A DNA stretch of 64,000 nt from Bordetella parapertussis (GTDB lineage: Bacteria; Pseudomonadota; Gammaproteobacteria; Burkholderiales; SG8-39), in the NCBI GenBank assembly GCA_945862265.1, contig CAMAXP010000014.1, positions 31,610-95,609 on the forward strand. The letters are read 5' to 3'. A program made the translations under genes and the position numbers. The notes beneath the pieces are model-generated. The model made no database searches, had not been told where the DNA came from, and was given only the letters and a program-made list of their open reading frames with translations. Below, one piece after another: positions 11,414 to 19,373 of the stretch; within the stretch, counting starts at the first letter, position 1; every line of letters starts with the position of its first letter.

Positions 11414-12103
11414 ATGTCCGCAAGGGACGCCATGCAAATCGATCCACCGTACGACTCCCCCACGTACAAGAGCACGGCATTGCGCGCGCCGAAGCAATCC
11501 CTGATCCGCGTCGCACCTCACCCGCTCGAGCTCGCCGGGCCCACCTTCAGCCGGAGCTTCGCGAAGGAGTCAGAATCCGACCTGACCACCTGGGGCAAGA
11601 GCGCCCCGCAGGGCGAGAAAATGATCCTGGTCGGGCGTGTGCTCGACGAGGACGGCAAGCCCGTGCGCAACTCGCTGCTTGAACTCTGGCAGTGCAATTC
11701 CTCGGGCCGCTATGCCCATCCGGTGGACCAGCACAACGCGCCGCTCGACCCGAATTTCCTCGGCCAGGGCAAGGTGCTTACCGGCGACAACGGGGAGTAC
11801 CGCTTCGTCACGATCAAGCCCGGCGCCTATCCGTGGCGCAACCACCGCTGGGCCTGGCGCCCGGCGCACATCCATCTTTCGCTCTTCGGCAACGCCTACG
11901 CGCAGCGCGTGATCACCCAGATGTACTTCCCGGCCGATCCGCTGCTCGCCATCGACCCGATCTACAACACCGTGCCCGATCCCGCCGCACGGGAGCGCAT
12001 GATCTGCGCGCTCGACCTCGAGCAGGGCATCGAAGAGGAAGCGCTCGGCTATCGTTTCGACATTGTGCTGGGTGGCGCGCGCGCCACCCCGATGGGGATC
12101 TGA
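11414..12103 (+). CDS. pcaH: protocatechuate 3,4-dioxygenase beta subunit
   Basis: Catalytic, iron-bearing subunit of the intradiol dioxygenase that opens protocatechuate to 3-carboxy-cis,cis-muconate. It has 229 aa. The Fe(III) ligands are all visible: Tyr100 (GRYAH), Tyr139 (GAYPWR), His152 and His154 (RPAHIH), with the substrate-site Arg149. The spacing of the two tyrosines (39) and to the histidines (13 and 15) equals that of the Pseudomonas enzyme. ATG 11414 has a good AGGAG site in GAGAGGAGAAACCC. It is followed 2 bases later by pcaG, forming the usual alpha-beta pair. Confidence 0.95.
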   Translation: MSARDAMQIDPPYDSPTYKSTALRAPKQSLIRVAPHPLELAGPTFSRSFAKESESDLTTWGKSAPQGEKMILVGRVLDEDGKPVRNSLLELWQCNSSGRYAHPVDQHNAPLDPNFLGQGKVLTGDNGEYRFVTIKPGAYPWRNHRWAWRPAHIHLSLFGNAYAQRVITQMYFPADPLLAIDPIYNTVPDPAARERMICALDLEQGIEEEALGYRFDIVLGGARATPMGI

Positions 12104-12105
12104 TC

Positions 12106-12648
12106 ATGGGAAACAGGACACCATCGCAGACCATCGGGCCGTTCTTCCATGTCGGGCTCAAGTGGGAAGACGGGGACAAGGTGCAGTTCGCCGCAGCAGG
12201 CGAGAAGATCGTGCTGACCGGCTGCGTGTACGACGGCGCAGGCACGCTCATCGCGGATGCGATGGTCGAGACCTGGCAGGCCGATCCGGCCGGCAAGGTT
12301 CCGGGGGCCGGTGCTGCGGCGAGGGCCTACGGCTACAGCCGTGCCATGACCGCCACGGATGGCCGCTATACGATCGAGACGCAGATGCCCGGTGCTTGCC
12401 CCGGCCCCGGCGGCGAGAAGTACGCACCGCAGGTCAACGTGACGATCTTCGCGCGCGGGCTCCTCAAGGCGGTACGCACGCGCGTATTCGTTGCGGCGGC
12501 GGACGCAGTCAAGGACGACCCTCTCGCGCGTGCAGCCGGCGCGCGGGTGGGCACGCTCATTGCCGCCCGCGACGCGAAAGATCCGAAAGTGTGGCACTGG
12601 GACGTGCGGTTGCAGGGCAAGGACGAAACCGCGTTCATCGAGTTCTAG
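12106..12648 (+). CDS. pcaG: protocatechuate 3,4-dioxygenase alpha subunit
   Basis: Non-catalytic partner of PcaH, 180 aa, with the family start TPSQTIGPFFHVGL, the intradiol beta-sandwich (LTGCVYDGAGTLIADAMVETWQAD) and the tail WHWDVRLQG. As expected for alpha subunits it lacks the His-x-His iron pair, having PQVNVTIFARGL at the equivalent place. The start ATG 12106 lies 2 bases after the pcaH stop. The following gene, pcaB, begins 6 bases after its stop, so pcaHGB are one operon. Confidence 0.94.
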   Translation: MGNRTPSQTIGPFFHVGLKWEDGDKVQFAAAGEKIVLTGCVYDGAGTLIADAMVETWQADPAGKVPGAGAAARAYGYSRAMTATDGRYTIETQMPGACPGPGGEKYAPQVNVTIFARGLLKAVRTRVFVAAADAVKDDPLARAAGARVGTLIAARDAKDPKVWHWDVRLQGKDETAFIEF

Positions 12649-12654
12649 GCGCGG

Positions 12655-13974
12655 ATGTCCGGCAACCTCCTCGCGCGTACGCTGTCCCGGGCCTCCTTCA
12701 CCGAGGCTCTCGGTGAGGAGGCTCTGGTGCGGGCCATGCTCGACTTCGAGCGGGCCCTCGCCCAGAGCCAGGCCGAGGCGGGGGTCATTCCCGCCGAAGC
12801 GGCCAAGGTTATCGAGGCTGCCTGCGGCACCACGAAGTTTTCGTTTGAGAAACTCGCTGCGGACGGGAAATCGGCCGGCGCCCTGGCGATCCCGGTGGTC
12901 AAGGGACTGACCGAGCAGGTGCGTGCCAGCGACGCAAAGGCTGCGTCGTTCGTCCACTACGGCTCGACGAGCCAGGATGTGCTCGATACCGCGCTGGTCC
13001 TGTGCATGCGCCCGTGCGTCGCCGAGATCGATCGTGTCCTTGGCATTGCAGTGGCACAGCTCGCCGACCACGCTCGCAGCAATGCTTCTGCAGTCATGCT
13101 TGGGCGCACGATGATGCAGCCCGCGACGCCGATCACCGCCGGGATCAAGATCGCCCGCTGGGCGGCCTCTTTGGGCCGGTGTCGCGCGAGGGTGGCCGAA
13201 GCTGCAAGGCAGGCGCTGTGCGTCCAGCTCGGCGGCCCGGTCGGGACGCTGGATGCGCTGGGCCCGGCGCGCACCAAGGTCCGCGCCGGCGTCGCGCAGC
13301 GGCTCGGCCTCGCCGATGCGCGCTCCTGGCACAGTCATCGCGACGCAATGCTGTCCTTCGCGTCGGCGCTCGCCATCCTGGTCGGCGCGGTCGGCAAGGT
13401 CGCTCGCGACGTGGCGCTCATGGCGCAACCGGAAGTCGGCGAAATGCTCGAATCGGCGCCGAAAAAGGGCGTAGGCGGCTCAAGCGCGATGCCGCACAAG
13501 CGCAATCCCGTGGCCTGCATGCAGGCGATCGCCGCGGCGACCCGTGCGCCGGGGCTCATGGCCACCCTGCTCCATGCCGCCGGCCAGGAGCACGAGCGTG
13601 CGATCGGCGGATGGCAAGCCGAGCTGGCGACGCTGCCCGAGCTGGTGGAAACGGTGGGGGCGTCGCTGGATGCGATCGAGCGCATCGCCGGGGGGCTGGT
13701 GGTCAATGCGGCGCGGATGCGGCACAACCTTGACGCATTGCAGGGGCTCGTCTACTCGGAGCGCCTGTCGCGCCTGCTGATGCAAGACATGGACCGGGCC
13801 GCCGCAATGTCCCTGGTCGACGACTGGTGCACTGTGGCGGTTGCTGAAAACCGCAACCTCATGGAGGTCGCGGCTGCGGCCCGGCCGGACCTGCGATTGG
13901 AGGAGGTCTTTTCCGCCGAAGCGGTGGTCAGCGAACTGGCGCGGGTCCTCGAAGAGGAACTCGCGGCGCTCTGA
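12655..13974 (+). CDS. pcaB: 3-carboxy-cis,cis-muconate cycloisomerase
   Basis: Second step of the protocatechuate branch, lactonising 3-carboxymuconate to 4-carboxymuconolactone. It has 439 aa and belongs to the fumarase/aspartase superfamily. The signature GGSSAMPHKRNP lies at residues 274-285. Other superfamily regions are visible (FVHYGSTSQDVLDT, GRTMMQPATPITAG). It is placed after pcaHG as in many proteobacteria, but pcaC and pcaD are not in the window, so later steps must be encoded elsewhere. It is convergent with the isomerase gene downstream, with only 21 bases between them. Confidence 0.93.
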   Translation: MSGNLLARTLSRASFTEALGEEALVRAMLDFERALAQSQAEAGVIPAEAAKVIEAACGTTKFSFEKLAADGKSAGALAIPVVKGLTEQVRASDAKAASFVHYGSTSQDVLDTALVLCMRPCVAEIDRVLGIAVAQLADHARSNASAVMLGRTMMQPATPITAGIKIARWAASLGRCRARVAEAARQALCVQLGGPVGTLDALGPARTKVRAGVAQRLGLADARSWHSHRDAMLSFASALAILVGAVGKVARDVALMAQPEVGEMLESAPKKGVGGSSAMPHKRNPVACMQAIAAATRAPGLMATLLHAAGQEHERAIGGWQAELATLPELVETVGASLDAIERIAGGLVVNAARMRHNLDALQGLVYSERLSRLLMQDMDRAAAMSLVDDWCTVAVAENRNLMEVAAAARPDLRLEEVFSAEAVVSELARVLEEELAAL

Positions 13975-13995
13975 GCGGCAACCCTATTTGACGCG

Positions 13996-14634
13996 CTATT
14001 CGGCGTCCGGTTGCTTCATCGGTTGTGCCCGGTCGAACGCGTCGAGATTCATGCATGCATCGAACACCCGCATGGTCGCCGGATAGGGCGTGAGGTCGCA
14101 TTCGTAGCGCTTGGCATTGAAGATCTGCGGCACGAGGCAGCAGTCGGCCATCGTGGGCGTGTCGCCGTGGCAGTACGTCCCGGTGCCCGCGGTATTCGTC
14201 AGGTCCGCCTCGAACTTGGCGAGGCCCTCGGCCACCCAGTGGCGGTACCAGGTGTTGATCGCCGCCTCGTCCTGCCCGAGCCCGCGCTTGAGGTGCTGAA
14301 GGACGCGCAGGTTGTTGAGGGGATGGATCTCGCAGGCGATGAGCAGCGACAGCGAGCGCACCCGCGCCCGCCCGAGCAGGTCCTTGGGTAGCAGCGGAGG
14401 AAGTGGCTGCTTTTCCTCGAGGTATTCCATGATCGCAAGCGACTGCGTCAGCAAGTGCCCGTCCTCGATGAGGGCGGGCACGAGCTTCTGCGGGTTGATC
14501 GCCCCGAAGTCGTCCTTCCGGTGTGCGCCTTTGGGCAATGAGATCGCGCTCGACTCGTAGGCCTGGCCCTTGAGGTTGAGCGCGATCCGGACGCGGAACG
14601 CCGCCGAGCTGCGGAAGTACGTGTACAGGAGCAT
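13996..14634 (-). CDS. zeta-class GST: maleylacetoacetate/maleylpyruvate isomerase
   Basis: Glutathione-dependent cis-trans isomerase of 212 aa. The N-terminal thioredoxin-like domain contains the zeta-class active-site motif as RSSAAFRVRIALNLKG (Ser9/Ser10; the usual Cys of SSCS is replaced by Ala), followed by INPQKLVPAL and the LTQSLAIMEYLEE glutathione contact. The C-terminal helical domain ends with LVPQIFNAKRYECDL. The gene lies 11 bases downstream of a fumarylacetoacetate-hydrolase-family gene on the same strand. Together these would convert maleylpyruvate (gentisate route) or maleylacetoacetate (homogentisate route). The upstream ring-cleavage dioxygenase is not in the window, so the substrate is undecided. 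Confidence 0.85.
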   Translation of the reverse strand: MLLYTYFRSSAAFRVRIALNLKGQAYESSAISLPKGAHRKDDFGAINPQKLVPALIEDGHLLTQSLAIMEYLEEKQPLPPLLPKDLLGRARVRSLSLLIACEIHPLNNLRVLQHLKRGLGQDEAAINTWYRHWVAEGLAKFEADLTNTAGTGTYCHGDTPTMADCCLVPQIFNAKRYECDLTPYPATMRVFDACMNLDAFDRAQPMKQPDAE

Positions 14635-14645
14635 CGGTTACCCGC

Positions 14646-15338
14646 TCAGAGCGCCGGGACGATCTTGACGCGCAGGTCGGCGAGGCCGTCGATGTGCGCC
14701 ACCAGTTCGTCGCCAGGCTGCACCGGACCGACGCCCGCGGGCGTGCCCGACATGATGATGTCGCCCGGCTCGAGCGTGTAGTACTGCGTGAGGTACTCGA
14801 TCTGCTCGGGCACCGACCAGATCATGTCGGAGAGGTCCGCCTTCTGGCGTTCCTTGCCGTTCACCAGGAGCGAAAGCGTGCCCTTGGCGGGATGCCCGAT
14901 GGTCGAGGCAGGAGTGATGGCAGCGCAGGGGGCGGCTTCGTCGAAGTTTTTGCCGAAGTCCCAGGGCCGGCCCTTGTCCTTGCCGAGCTGCTGCAGGTCA
15001 CGGCGGGTCATGTCCAGGCCCACGCCGTAGCCGAAGATGTGGCCGGTCGCGTCCTTGGCCTGGATGCGGCGCCCGCCCTTGCCGATCGCGACAACCATCT
15101 CGGTCTCGTAGTGGTAGTTCGTGGTCTTGGCCGGGTAGTGCACGTCCCCGCCGTTCGGGATCAGCGAGAACTCCGACTTGATGAAGAAGAACGGCTGCTC
15201 GCGGCCGTCACCGCCCATTTCCTTCTGGTGCTCGACGTAGTTGCGTCCGACGCAGAAGATGCGCCGCACGGGGAAGGTGTCGCCCGAGCCGGTGATGGGA
15301 AGGGCGGGGGGCGTCCAGAGGGGGATTGCGTAGGCCAT
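14646..15338 (-). CDS. fumarylacetoacetate hydrolase family protein, fumarylpyruvate-hydrolase-like
   Basis: Metal-dependent C-C bond hydrolase of 230 aa, the single-domain FAH form. The N-terminus FPVRRIFCVGRNYVEHQKEMG and the segment PFFFIKSEFSLIPNGG are typical of NagK-type fumarylpyruvate hydrolases. The metal-binding acidic residues lie in HYETEMVVAIGKGG and YGVGLDMTRRD, and the C-terminal GDIIMSGTPAGVGPV is well conserved. With the isomerase just downstream it would complete gentisate degradation to fumarate and pyruvate. It is divergent from the ABC-transporter binding protein with 170 bases between. Confidence 0.85.
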   Translation of the reverse strand: MAYAIPLWTPPALPITGSGDTFPVRRIFCVGRNYVEHQKEMGGDGREQPFFFIKSEFSLIPNGGDVHYPAKTTNYHYETEMVVAIGKGGRRIQAKDATGHIFGYGVGLDMTRRDLQQLGKDKGRPWDFGKNFDEAAPCAAITPASTIGHPAKGTLSLLVNGKERQKADLSDMIWSVPEQIEYLTQYYTLEPGDIIMSGTPAGVGPVQPGDELVAHIDGLADLRVKIVPAL

Positions 15339-15474
15339 GGGAGTCTCGTCGTGAATGGAGCCGGAAGGGGGGAAATTCTAGTCTTTTCCGGCCCGTTCCG
15401 GGGGCCGCCGGGGACCGGAGTCGGGTATCCTGATCGATCTTTGATAGACTCAAGAATCAACCGTAGCCGGTCAC

Positions 15475-15490
15475 AAAACCGGCCGGTTTT
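15475..15490. repeat. perfect 16-bp palindrome before the ABC operon
   Basis: AAAACCGGCCGGTTTT, 18 bases upstream of the binding-protein start codon and directly before its ribosome-binding site. It could be a repressor operator or a leader hairpin. Confidence 0.6.
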
Positions 15491-15508
15491 TCCATCGGAG
15501 GAGAACCC

Positions 15509-16702
15509 ATGACAACCAATAAGATCCTTTGCGCGAGCCTGGCCGCAGCGGCCCTCGCCTGCGCATTCCCGGCGGCCGCCCAGACTGTCAAGATCGGCCT
15601 CATCAGTTCCTACAGCGGCCCCGGCGCAGCCCAAGGCGACCAGATCGACAAGGGCGTGAAGCTCTACATGAAGCTCAACGCCGACAAGCTGCCGCCCGGC
15701 GTCAAGGTCGAGCTCATCTCGCGCGACGATACCGGCGCCAACGGCGACGTGGCCAAGCGCATCGCCCAGGAGCTGATCGTGCGCGACAAGGTGCAGATCC
15801 TGACCGGCGTTGTGTGGACGCCGAACATGGCGGCGATCGCCCCGCTCACGGCCGAAGCCAAGATCCCGTTCGTCAGTGCGAACGCGTCGGGCGCCAAGGT
15901 GGTCGGCATGTCGCCCTACATGGCGCGCGTGTCGTTCACGCTGTGCCAGTCGGCCTACCCGCTGGGCCAGTGGGCGGCCAAGAAATACAAGAAAGCCTAC
16001 TCGGCGGTCAGCGATTTCGCCCCAGGCCATGAGGCCGAAGGCTGCTTCATCCGCGGGTTCAAGGAGGGTGGCGGCGACGTGATCGGTTCGGTGCGTATCC
16101 CGCTGGCCAACCCGGACTTCGTGCCGTTCATGCAGCGCATCAAGGACGCCAAGCCGGACGTGCTGTTCGCGTTCAACCCGGCCGGCAAGCAGGCCACGGC
16201 GATGATGAAAGCCTACGGCGACCTCGGCATGGACAAGGCCAACATCAAGTACCTCGGCACGGGCGACATCACCACCGACGAGGAACTGCAGGGCATGGGT
16301 GATGCCGCGCTGGGCGTCATCACCGTGCACCACTACTCGGCTGCGGCCGAGCGGCCCGCGAACAAGGCTTTCGTCGCCGCTTACAAGAAGGAATACGGCG
16401 CTGACCTGAATCCAGGGTTCATGGTGGTGGGCGCGTGGGATGCGATGGATGCGATCTACGGCGCCATCCGCGCCCAGGGCGGCAAGATCGATCCGGACAA
16501 GACCATGGAATTTCTGAAGCAGTACAAGTCCACGACCAGCCCGCGCGGCCCGATGTCGATCGACCCGGAGACCCGTGACGTGATCAACCCGGAGTACCTG
16601 CGTGAAGTGCGCAAGGTCAACGGCAAGCTCGCCAACGTCGAGATCGAGACCATCACGACGGCAATCAAGGACCCGCTGAAGGAGTTCGAAAAGAAGAAGT
16701 AA
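15509..16702 (+). CDS. periplasmic substrate-binding protein of a branched-chain amino acid-type ABC transporter
   Basis: Soluble receptor of 397 aa that delivers substrate to the LivHM-type permease encoded after it. A signal peptide with cleavage after Ala24 (AAAQ) is followed by the Peripla_BP_6 fold (TVKIGLISSYSGPGAAQGDQ). The ribosome-binding site is strong (CGGAGGAG). LivK-like proteins of this group bind amino acids, but relatives in aromatic-degrading bacteria bind benzoate- or hydroxycinnamate-type acids. Its position next to aromatic genes makes that plausible without proving it. A strong terminator lies between this gene and the permease gene, which would give excess of the binding protein. 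Confidence 0.88.
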   Translation: MTTNKILCASLAAAALACAFPAAAQTVKIGLISSYSGPGAAQGDQIDKGVKLYMKLNADKLPPGVKVELISRDDTGANGDVAKRIAQELIVRDKVQILTGVVWTPNMAAIAPLTAEAKIPFVSANASGAKVVGMSPYMARVSFTLCQSAYPLGQWAAKKYKKAYSAVSDFAPGHEAEGCFIRGFKEGGGDVIGSVRIPLANPDFVPFMQRIKDAKPDVLFAFNPAGKQATAMMKAYGDLGMDKANIKYLGTGDITTDEELQGMGDAALGVITVHHYSAAAERPANKAFVAAYKKEYGADLNPGFMVVGAWDAMDAIYGAIRAQGGKIDPDKTMEFLKQYKSTTSPRGPMSIDPETRDVINPEYLREVRKVNGKLANVEIETITTAIKDPLKEFEKKK

Positions 16703-16711
16703 CCCGCAAGG

Positions 16712-16748
16712 GCCCCCGCGCACCCACAGGGCGCGGGGGCTTTTTTTT
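16712..16748 (+). terminator. intrinsic terminator between binding protein and permease genes
   Basis: GCCCCCGCGC (16712-16721), a 9-nt loop, GCGCGGGGGC (16731-16740) and eight T residues. It lies 10 bases after the binding-protein stop and should cause partial termination inside the operon. Confidence 0.85.
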
Positions 16749-16780
16749 GCCCGGTCACCGCCCAGCCGCCGCCCGTCCCA

Positions 16781-17656
16781 ATGGAAGCATTCCTCTCCTC
16801 GCTGGTCAGCGTCGCCTTCCATGGCGTGGCCTATGGGATGATCCTGTACGTGATTTCGGTGGGCCTGTCCGTGACGATGGGCCTGATGGGGTTCACCAAC
16901 CTCGCGCATGGCGTGTTTGCGATGGCGGGCGGCTACATCCTCGTGACCTCGCTCAGCCGGTTCAACCTCCCGTTTCCCCTCGCCCTCGCCCTGTCCTTCC
17001 TGGTGGTAGCCGCCGCGAGCGTGATCCTCGAGCGGTTGCTGTATTCGCGGCTCTATGGCGCCTCGGAACTCGAGCAGGTGCTGTTCACGATCGGCCTGAT
17101 CTTCATGTCGGTGGCGGTGGCGCGGCTGATCTACGGCACGCTGCAGGCCCCGGTCGTCCTGCCCGACTACCTCAAGGGGCAGTTCGCGCTGCTGGGACGC
17201 GACTTCCCGGCGTATCGCGTGTTCCTGATCCTGTTCAGCGCGGGCATGATCGGAGTCCTCTGGTTCGGGGTTGAACGCACGCTGTGGGGCGCCATGGTGC
17301 GCGCCGCCGTGGACAATCGGGCGATGGCGCAAGCCATCGGCATCAATACCAAGCGGCTGTTCACGATCACTTTCGCGGTCGGCAGCGGGCTGGCGGGTCT
17401 TGGAGGCGCGCTGGGCGCCGACATCATCGCCATCCAGCCCACCTACCCGTTCGAGCAGCTCGTGTATTTCCTGATCGTCGTGTCGGTCGGGGGACTTGGC
17501 AGCCTGCGCGGGCCGTTCATCGCGGCACTGCTGATCGGCATCACCGATACCGCGTGCAAGTACTGGGTGCCGCAGTTCGGCGCGTTCTTCATTTATGCCG
17601 CCACGATCGGCCTCCTGTTGTGGCGTCCGATGGGCCTCTTCGGGAAGCGCGCATGA
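16781..17656 (+). CDS. branched-chain amino acid-type ABC permease, LivH family
   Basis: Inner-membrane subunit of 291 aa with about eight hydrophobic helices. It shows the LivH pattern: YGMILYVISVGLSVTMGLMGFTNLAHGVFAM at the N-terminus, a cytoplasmic coupling loop AVDNRAMAQAIGINTKRLF, and VVSVGGLGSLRGPFIAALLIG near the C-terminus. It lies 78 bases after the binding-protein gene across a terminator and overlaps the next permease gene by 4 bases (ATGA), indicating coupled translation. Confidence 0.9.
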   Translation: MEAFLSSLVSVAFHGVAYGMILYVISVGLSVTMGLMGFTNLAHGVFAMAGGYILVTSLSRFNLPFPLALALSFLVVAAASVILERLLYSRLYGASELEQVLFTIGLIFMSVAVARLIYGTLQAPVVLPDYLKGQFALLGRDFPAYRVFLILFSAGMIGVLWFGVERTLWGAMVRAAVDNRAMAQAIGINTKRLFTITFAVGSGLAGLGGALGADIIAIQPTYPFEQLVYFLIVVSVGGLGSLRGPFIAALLIGITDTACKYWVPQFGAFFIYAATIGLLLWRPMGLFGKRA

Positions 17657-18627
17657 ACCACCCGGTCGGATACAACGCGAGCAATCGCCTGCGCTGGACC
17701 GAATGGTTGCCTTGGGCGGCGGCGCTCGCGGTCTTCTTCCTGTTGCCCGATTACCTTTCGCTGGGCGCGCGCGTCCTCACCTACATCCTGTTCGCTCTGT
17801 CGCTCGACCTGATCCTCGGCTACGCGGGGATCATCACGTTGGGCCATGCCGCGTTTTTTGGTCTGGGAGCGTATGTCACCGGCATCCTGTCGGCCAAGCT
17901 CGGCGTGACGGACCCGCTCCTGCAGATGCTGGCGAGCGCGTTCGCAGCGGGTCTCCTTGGTCTCGCCACGGGCGCCCTGGTATTGCGGACCCATGGCCTT
18001 ACCCAACTCATGCTGACCCTCGCGGTGGCCGCGGTGTGCCTGGAAATCGCGAACAAGGCCACCCCGCTGACGGGGGGGGCGGATGGCCTTTCGGGCGTCA
18101 CCATTGCGCCGATCCTCGGCTACTTCAAGTTCGACATGTACGGGCGCACCGCCTACCTGTGGTGTCTCGCGCTGGTCTTCGCGGGCTGGTACGTCATACG
18201 CCGGCTGATCTATTCGCCGTTCGGCGCCGCCCTCACCGGGATCCGCGAGAACAGCGTTCGCATGCATGCCGTAGGTGCACCGGTGTTCGGCAGGTTGCTC
18301 GCGGTCTATACCTTTTCCGCGATGGTGGCGGGTATAGCGGGTGCACTCCTGACCCAGACCAACCAGTTCGTTGGATTGAACGTGCTCGGGTTCGAGCCTT
18401 CCGGCGAGTTGCTGGTCATGCTGATCCTGGGGGGCGTCGGGAGGCTCTATGGCGCTTTCGTCGGTCCGCTGGTGTTCCTCATTGCACAGGACTACCTCGC
18501 CCGGCAGTTTCCCGAGTACTGGTACTTCGGGATCGGACTGATGCTGGTGATCGTGGTGCTGTTTGCGCGTGGCGGCCTCCTCGGTATTTCGGATGCGCTG
18601 GTTGCGCGGCTGCGGGGCAAGGCGTGA
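17653..18627 (+). CDS. branched-chain amino acid-type ABC permease, LivM family
   Basis: Second inner-membrane subunit, 324 aa. It has the LivM core (LSLDLILGYAGIITLGHAAFFGLGAY), the coupling-loop motif ALTGIRENSVRMHAVG and the C-terminal segment LGGVGRLYGAFVGPLVF. It starts at ATG 17653, overlapping the LivH stop by 4 bases, and ends overlapping the GTG start of the ATPase gene. It forms a heterodimer with the LivH homologue. Confidence 0.9.
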   Translation: MNHPVGYNASNRLRWTEWLPWAAALAVFFLLPDYLSLGARVLTYILFALSLDLILGYAGIITLGHAAFFGLGAYVTGILSAKLGVTDPLLQMLASAFAAGLLGLATGALVLRTHGLTQLMLTLAVAAVCLEIANKATPLTGGADGLSGVTIAPILGYFKFDMYGRTAYLWCLALVFAGWYVIRRLIYSPFGAALTGIRENSVRMHAVGAPVFGRLLAVYTFSAMVAGIAGALLTQTNQFVGLNVLGFEPSGELLVMLILGGVGRLYGAFVGPLVFLIAQDYLARQFPEYWYFGIGLMLVIVVLFARGGLLGISDALVARLRGKA

Positions 18628-19373
18628 GCGCGGCCCTCGAAACACGGAACCTGTGCAAGAGCTTCGGCGGCCTGACGGTGGCCGACAAGATTGACTTCAC
18701 GCTTGAGGCGGGCGCACGGCATGCACTGATCGGCCCGAACGGGGCGGGAAAAACGACCTTCGTGAACCTGCTCACCGGCAGGCTTGCGCCCTCTTCCGGC
18801 AAGGTGTTCCTTGGCGGCGAAGACGTCACCGGGCTCGCGCAGTCGGGCCGGGTGAAGCGCGGCCTGGGGCGCACATTCCAGATCAATACGCTGTTTCGCG
18901 ACATGAGCGTCCTCGACAACGTGGCATTGGGCGTGGCTGAGCGACATGGCGTGGCCGGCGGGTTCTGGCGCCCGGCGAGCGCGCAGCGCGCCGTGCGCGA
19001 CGAAGCGATGGAGTTGCTCGCCAAGCTTGGGGTCTCCGATGAGGCCGGTCGCCGCGTCCTCGACCTGCCTTACGGCAAGCAGCGGCTCGTGGAAATCGCC
19101 ATCGCCCTGGGACTCAAGCCCAAGGTGCTGCTCCTCGACGAACCGGCGGCGGGCGTGCCTTCGCTCGAATCGGAACGCATCCTTGACGCGCTCGACAGCC
19201 TGCCGAAGGAGATCGCGATCCTGATCATCGAGCATGACATGGACTTGGTTTTCCGGTTTGCGCAACGGATCACGGTGCTGGTCCAGGGCGAGGTGCTATG
19301 CGAAGGCACGCCGAAAGAGATCGCGGACGACGTGCGCGTGCACCAGGTTTATCTCGGAGAGCGGCATGCCTGA
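18624..19373 (+). CDS. ABC transporter ATPase, LivG family
   Basis: ATP-binding subunit of 249 aa. Walker A is GPNGAGKTT, and Walker B is VLLLDEPAAGV. The signature region reads DLPYGKQRLVEIA, the variant usual in LivG, and the switch His is in IIEHDMDLVF. The start is GTG 18624, overlapping the LivM stop as GTGA; the next in-frame start would lose the first strand. It overlaps the LivF start by 8 bases. Confidence 0.9.
   Translation: MSAALETRNLCKSFGGLTVADKIDFTLEAGARHALIGPNGAGKTTFVNLLTGRLAPSSGKVFLGGEDVTGLAQSGRVKRGLGRTFQINTLFRDMSVLDNVALGVAERHGVAGGFWRPASAQRAVRDEAMELLAKLGVSDEAGRRVLDLPYGKQRLVEIAIALGLKPKVLLLDEPAAGVPSLESERILDALDSLPKEIAILIIEHDMDLVFRFAQRITVLVQGEVLCEGTPKEIADDVRVHQVYLGERHA

Noticed and set aside
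15161..17332. A 723-codon minus-strand open frame across the binding-protein and permease genes
   Set aside because: Antisense shadow with His/Arg-rich composition; genuine genes on the plus strand explain the region.
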